A stretch of DNA of 9,828 nt from an uncultured Propionibacterium sp. (GTDB taxonomy: Bacteria; Actinomycetota; Actinomycetes; Propionibacteriales; Propionibacteriaceae). The notes beneath the pieces are model-generated. The model searched no databases and was not told the origin of the DNA. It saw only the letters and a list, made by a program, of their open reading frames with translations. The stretch covers positions 1 to 9,828 of the forward strand of contig CALHWB010000024.1 in assembly GCA_938036835.1 (NCBI GenBank), in the 5' to 3' direction. The translations under genes and the position numbers were made by a program. Below, one piece after another: positions 7,203 to 9,828 of the stretch (the first letter of the stretch is position 1; each line of letters begins with the position of its first letter).

Positions 7203-7843
7203 CTACCAGATATCCTGCGAGAGTGGGGGTGGTCCGCCTCCAGCTCCCACGTCCTTTATGGGTTCGAGAAGGGCTAATGCAAGATTGTGAGCTATATGAA
7301 CCGCGATTGCCGCGACCAGACCACTCATGACCATTGCCCCCAGGTGATGGTCGTGAACAGAGCGATGTATGCCAGACCGGCCGTGCGCGCGTTCCGCCGG
7401 TAATGCAGTGCAATGAAGACCGCTGCGGAAGCCGCGATGGATGCAAGGCTCGGAATTCCCCAGTGTGCTAGCAGGAGCGGAGCGGCTGCCCGCCACAGGA
7501 CCTCTTCACCAGCGGCGGCGGCTGGGAGCGTCGAGAGAACTGTGCTATGACGCCTTACTCGGATGCCTCGGCTAGATCCCCACCACACCGCGCACGGGAG
7601 CAAGATGGCAAGTCCTGCCCACACTGGAATAAGCAGCGGATGACTAACCCACGTGGCATCGACGATTACAGCAGGCAGGGCCAGTGCGGCCGCTGACGTT
7701 GTGGCAAGGTCATAGTGGCGCTGAGCTGTGATTCGCGATCTTGCTCCCCACGGACCCGGTATTTTCATTTTCGCGACGGCTGCAATCTGTGCTGGCTCAG
7801 TGAGGTGCAATGTCAGCCCGGCAGCCGCGAGGACCATATTCAT
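7203..7843 (-). pseudogene. CPBP/CAAX-type intramembrane protease gene with a one-base frameshift (PznE-like)
   Basis: The first frame (7843 to the stop at 7325) encodes hydrophobic segments and the CPBP motifs EEVLWR (113-118) and FIALH (143-147), then ends with WGQWS. The next frame continues without a break in similarity of character: GAMVMSGLVAAIAVHIAHN, with motif HIAHN (HxxxN), and ends at 7203. The junction is a G5 run (7337-7341); one extra G would join the frames into a 213-residue protein with all three CPBP motifs. The family comprises membrane metalloproteases; in plantazolicin clusters the E protein is thought to cut the leader peptide. The start ATG overlaps the SagB stop as ATGA. 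It may be a real loss of function, a slippage or phase-variable gene, or a sequencing error, so I mark it as a pseudogene with reserve. Confidence 0.8.
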
Positions 7844-8661
7844 CTGTCGCCGGGTACTCCGGCTATGAACGCGTACAGCGGTGCGGTATCAACTCCATTG
7901 TGATGTCCGATCAGTTGGGTTAGTTCATTGTCGATGAACCCGCCGAATGGCCGGCCACCGAGCGAGATCGCTGGCGCTATCAGGCTCAGGTTCTGCATGA
8001 TGTGACCGGCGTCAAGGAAGACGAAGCGTCCCGAGCGGGGCCCGTACTTGAAGCGGTTTCGCCAGAAGCTGGCGGAGAGTACAATGGTGACGGCGGAAGA
8101 GGACACCATTTCTTCTTGCAACAGCGCCCGGGCGAGAGATTCGTCGTCGAAGTCCGCGAGACGGACGAGGCACGTTCGGTAGGGGTCGTAGTGGTAGACG
8201 CCGTGACCCAAATCGCTGACACGGCTCGCAAAGACGTAGATGTCGATTGGGTAGAGCGCCCCGCCGGAAGGCACTCGGCGGCGCAGTCCTTCGGGACGGT
8301 TCGTAACCCCGTAGCTGAAGTCCAGCATGGTAGAGAGCTGGGTGAATGTCATCTCCTGGCCGGTAAAGCGGTGAACACTTCGCCGCTCGTCTGCCGCCTG
8401 TTGAAGACTCATGTCTGGGGTCAATGGCGTTGGGAGTTGTGTCGTCGGCAGATCATCGAATTTTTTCCCGGCGCGGGTGGCGATCACCTGCAATGCCGGC
8501 GAGCGTGTCAGTCGGCTAATACCTGGGGCATCCCACGCCATCGAGGCTCGATATACTTTGGTGGCCTCGAACCAGTTCTCTGTCGGGTCATCGTAGGACA
8601 GGAGTTCGTTCCCATAGACCACGTCGACGAGGTTAGTTGCGTGACGTTCCAGTTCACTCAT
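7840..8661 (-). CDS. SagB/ThcOx-type FMN-dependent azoline dehydrogenase (TOMM B protein)
   Basis: A nitroreductase-fold flavoprotein of 273 residues. FMN-binding signatures are RRSVHRFTG (93-101) and PSGGALYPIDIYVF (131-144); RPFGGFIDNE (237-246) is a typical C-terminal motif. Lys205-Tyr206 in FKYGPRSGRF corresponds to the Lys-Tyr pair reported as essential in TOMM dehydrogenases such as BcerB. The enzyme oxidises thiazolines and oxazolines made by the cyclodehydratase to aromatic thiazoles and oxazoles. I chose ATG 8661 because GGAAGG lies 9 bases upstream at 8671-8676 and the frame then starts 26 bases after the YcaO stop; a longer reading from 8745 would overlap YcaO without a site of its own. 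Its stop overlaps the protease start (ATGA). Confidence 0.95.
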   Translation of the reverse strand: MSELERHATNLVDVVYGNELLSYDDPTENWFEATKVYRASMAWDAPGISRLTRSPALQVIATRAGKKFDDLPTTQLPTPLTPDMSLQQAADERRSVHRFTGQEMTFTQLSTMLDFSYGVTNRPEGLRRRVPSGGALYPIDIYVFASRVSDLGHGVYHYDPYRTCLVRLADFDDESLARALLQEEMVSSSAVTIVLSASFWRNRFKYGPRSGRFVFLDAGHIMQNLSLIAPAISLGGRPFGGFIDNELTQLIGHHNGVDTAPLYAFIAGVPGDR

Positions 8662-8670
8662 TAGGTTTGT

Positions 8671-8676
8671 CCTTCC
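8671..8676 (-). promoter_or_regulatory. Ribosome binding site deciding the SagB-type dehydrogenase start
   Basis: GGAAGG (part of AGGAAGGA) on the minus strand lies 9 bases before ATG 8661 in the short gap after the YcaO stop. It favours this start over an in-frame codon at 8745 inside YcaO. Confidence 0.7.
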
Positions 8677-8687
8677 TGTTTCGTCAT

Positions 8688-9828
8688 TCACGGGAACGGG
8701 TGGGGTGTTTGATTTAATTGCTCGACTTCGAACGGTTGCTGGCATAGGCCGAGTCGATGGGCATGGGCAAGGAGACGCTGACCACCCATGAAACGGGCTG
8801 CATAGGAAGCGTCCAAGGGTCGCAGGCCGGTCGCCAGCGTCTTGACGACGTGTGCCCCTGCTTCGCGGATGTCCGGGCTGGTTAGATCGAACGTAATGAT
8901 TCGATGGCCTTGTTGAGTCAGATGTTTCACAAGACTCTGCCAGAGTCTGTCTGGCTGTCTGTCATCGAAGGACGGCAACTCTGCTACGTCGCGGCGATCA
9001 GGGTTCGCGGTAAGGAAGTCGGCTTCAGCCACGAGGGCGGTTCCGGCGTAAAGACGGATGTGGTCTTCAAAGGTGCGTAGCGTTTCAGGCAGATTCGTGG
9101 TGTCGCGGATCGTTCTGCCATCTCGCTGTTCGGTTTTCATCCAAGTCCTGGTGTACATCGCTTCTGTTGCCGCTTTGATACAGGCACGTTCCACGGTCGC
9201 TGCGCTGGCGGCACCGATCGCGAAGGGCGCAAGCATCGAAGTACGGCTGCGCACTACTGCGAGCACCGCTGGGACACCAGTAAAGATCGACATGTCTACG
9301 AGGTGAATGTCTAGGCCGGTTGGCGCGAAGTGCCGTTTCACGTAGTTGTGCAGGACAGGGCTTGAGGTGACTTCGATTTGTGGCAGGCTCAGCCTGTTGT
9401 ACCAGGTGAGCATGAAGCCATCCCGTTCGACCACTTCGAATAGGCCCGAAAGTGCTGCTTCGATGTGTGTGATTCCGCAGGCGAGCCCGTTGCTTGTAGC
9501 ATAGCCGATGGCGGGTTCGTTGCGCCATTGACCGGCCATGTGGATCAGTTGCGCTGGTGCCCACACGGCTGCTCCTGTGGTGGCGTCATTTCCTTGCCGC
9601 CACCACAGCGGTAGGTCGTCAGTCCAAGGCTCATAACTGAATTCCGGGTTGTCGTATTGGTGGTCTGCGAACATCTCGAAATCGTCGGGGCCTAGTAGAT
9701 CCAACTCTCGCCTTAGGTCGTAGCCAGTACCGTGTCGAACGGTCGCGGAATCGATCGGCGCGTAGGCGGCGCTGTATCGTTCTACGGTTTCGCCAATCGC
9801 GGCGAGACGGGCGCTAGTCAGATCAGGT
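8688..9828 (-). CDS. YcaO-domain TOMM cyclodehydratase (D protein), N-terminus beyond right edge
   Basis: The frame is open from the right edge to TGA 8688, giving the last 379 residues. Near the edge, IGETVERYSA (11-20 of the visible part) is the YcaO ATP/Mg-binding ExxER motif. Further on come SNGLACG (112-118) and LFEVVERDGF (129-138), the second ExxER-type motif, then Trp142. The protein ends exactly in PHPFP, the C-terminal PxPxP motif typical of azoline-forming YcaO proteins and reported to matter for catalysis. YcaO enzymes use ATP to activate backbone amides so that Cys, Ser or Thr side chains close into azoline rings, usually with an E1-like partner (C protein) that binds the leader peptide. 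A dehydrogenase, protease and methyltransferase gene follow directly. A TTG at 9704 is in frame but is not the start, since conserved YcaO sequence continues upstream. Perhaps 50-100 N-terminal residues are missing. Confidence 0.96.
   Translation of the reverse strand, partial: PDLTSARLAAIGETVERYSAAYAPIDSATVRHGTGYDLRRELDLLGPDDFEMFADHQYDNPEFSYEPWTDDLPLWWRQGNDATTGAAVWAPAQLIHMAGQWRNEPAIGYATSNGLACGITHIEAALSGLFEVVERDGFMLTWYNRLSLPQIEVTSSPVLHNYVKRHFAPTGLDIHLVDMSIFTGVPAVLAVVRSRTSMLAPFAIGAASAATVERACIKAATEAMYTRTWMKTEQRDGRTIRDTTNLPETLRTFEDHIRLYAGTALVAEADFLTANPDRRDVAELPSFDDRQPDRLWQSLVKHLTQQGHRIITFDLTSPDIREAGAHVVKTLATGLRPLDASYAARFMGGQRLLAHAHRLGLCQQPFEVEQLNQTPHPFP

Noticed and set aside
7255..7275. GGGTTCGAGA resembling the tRNA T-loop as a possible second attachment site
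   Set aside because: Only about nine bases match, and it lies inside the protease gene; an att repeat should cover more of the tRNA 3' end.
8002..8664. 220-codon plus-strand frame opposite the SagB-type gene
   Set aside because: It is a mirror frame of a protein with clear FMN and Lys-Tyr motifs on the minus strand.
8662..8687. Eight-codon frame MTKQEGQT between YcaO and the SagB-type gene, ending at TAATG
   Set aside because: It coincides with the ribosome site region and is too short to separate from chance, although it might help coupling.
1..9828. CRISPR array or long tandem repeats
   Set aside because: No regularly spaced direct repeats were seen; the only repetitive coding stretch is the Pro/Thr tail of the PBP.

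Overview
The window is high-GC DNA. The gene order on its left side and the leaderless promoter style point to an actinobacterium (Actinomycetota). I cannot name the genus from the sequence; a propionibacterial or corynebacterial relative is only a guess. All protein genes recognised lie on the minus strand. The one plus-strand gene is a tRNA.

Left, core chromosome (1-4548). Three minus-strand genes appear in transcription order. They are a small double-CxxC protein (DUF5318-type), a bifunctional class A penicillin-binding protein, and a polytopic GT87/DUF2029-type glycosyltransferase that runs off the left edge. This is the order of Rv0049-ponA1-Rv0051 in Mycobacterium tuberculosis, so it is an envelope-synthesis locus conserved across actinobacteria. 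The first two genes overlap by 8 bases. A -10 box 7 bases before the ATG of the first gene suggests a leaderless transcript.

Middle, boundary (4549-6418). A plus-strand tRNA-Ala(TGC) with its own likely promoter is followed by about 1.4 kb that carries no intact gene. This stretch holds unrecognised degraded sequence and then a decayed IS5-type DDE transposase. It looks like the seam between core chromosome and acquired DNA.

Right, accessory (6419-9828). Four closely packed minus-strand genes form the distal part of a thiazole/oxazole-modified peptide (TOMM/RiPP) cluster. In transcription order they are a YcaO cyclodehydratase (cut by the right edge, ending in PxPxP), a SagB-type FMN azoline dehydrogenase, a CPBP/CAAX-type membrane protease, and a SAM methyltransferase. 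The order D-B-E-L is that of the plantazolicin clusters, which predicts a linear polyazole peptide with a methylated N-terminus. The YcaO protein would cyclise Cys/Ser/Thr residues, the dehydrogenase would aromatise the azolines, the protease would remove the leader, and the methyltransferase would act on the freed amino group. The precursor peptide, the E1-like partner (C protein) and any transporters are not in the window; the C protein would be expected just beyond the right edge. The protease gene carries a one-base frameshift in a G5 run that separates its last active-site motif, so leader removal may be broken, switchable, or affected by a sequence error.
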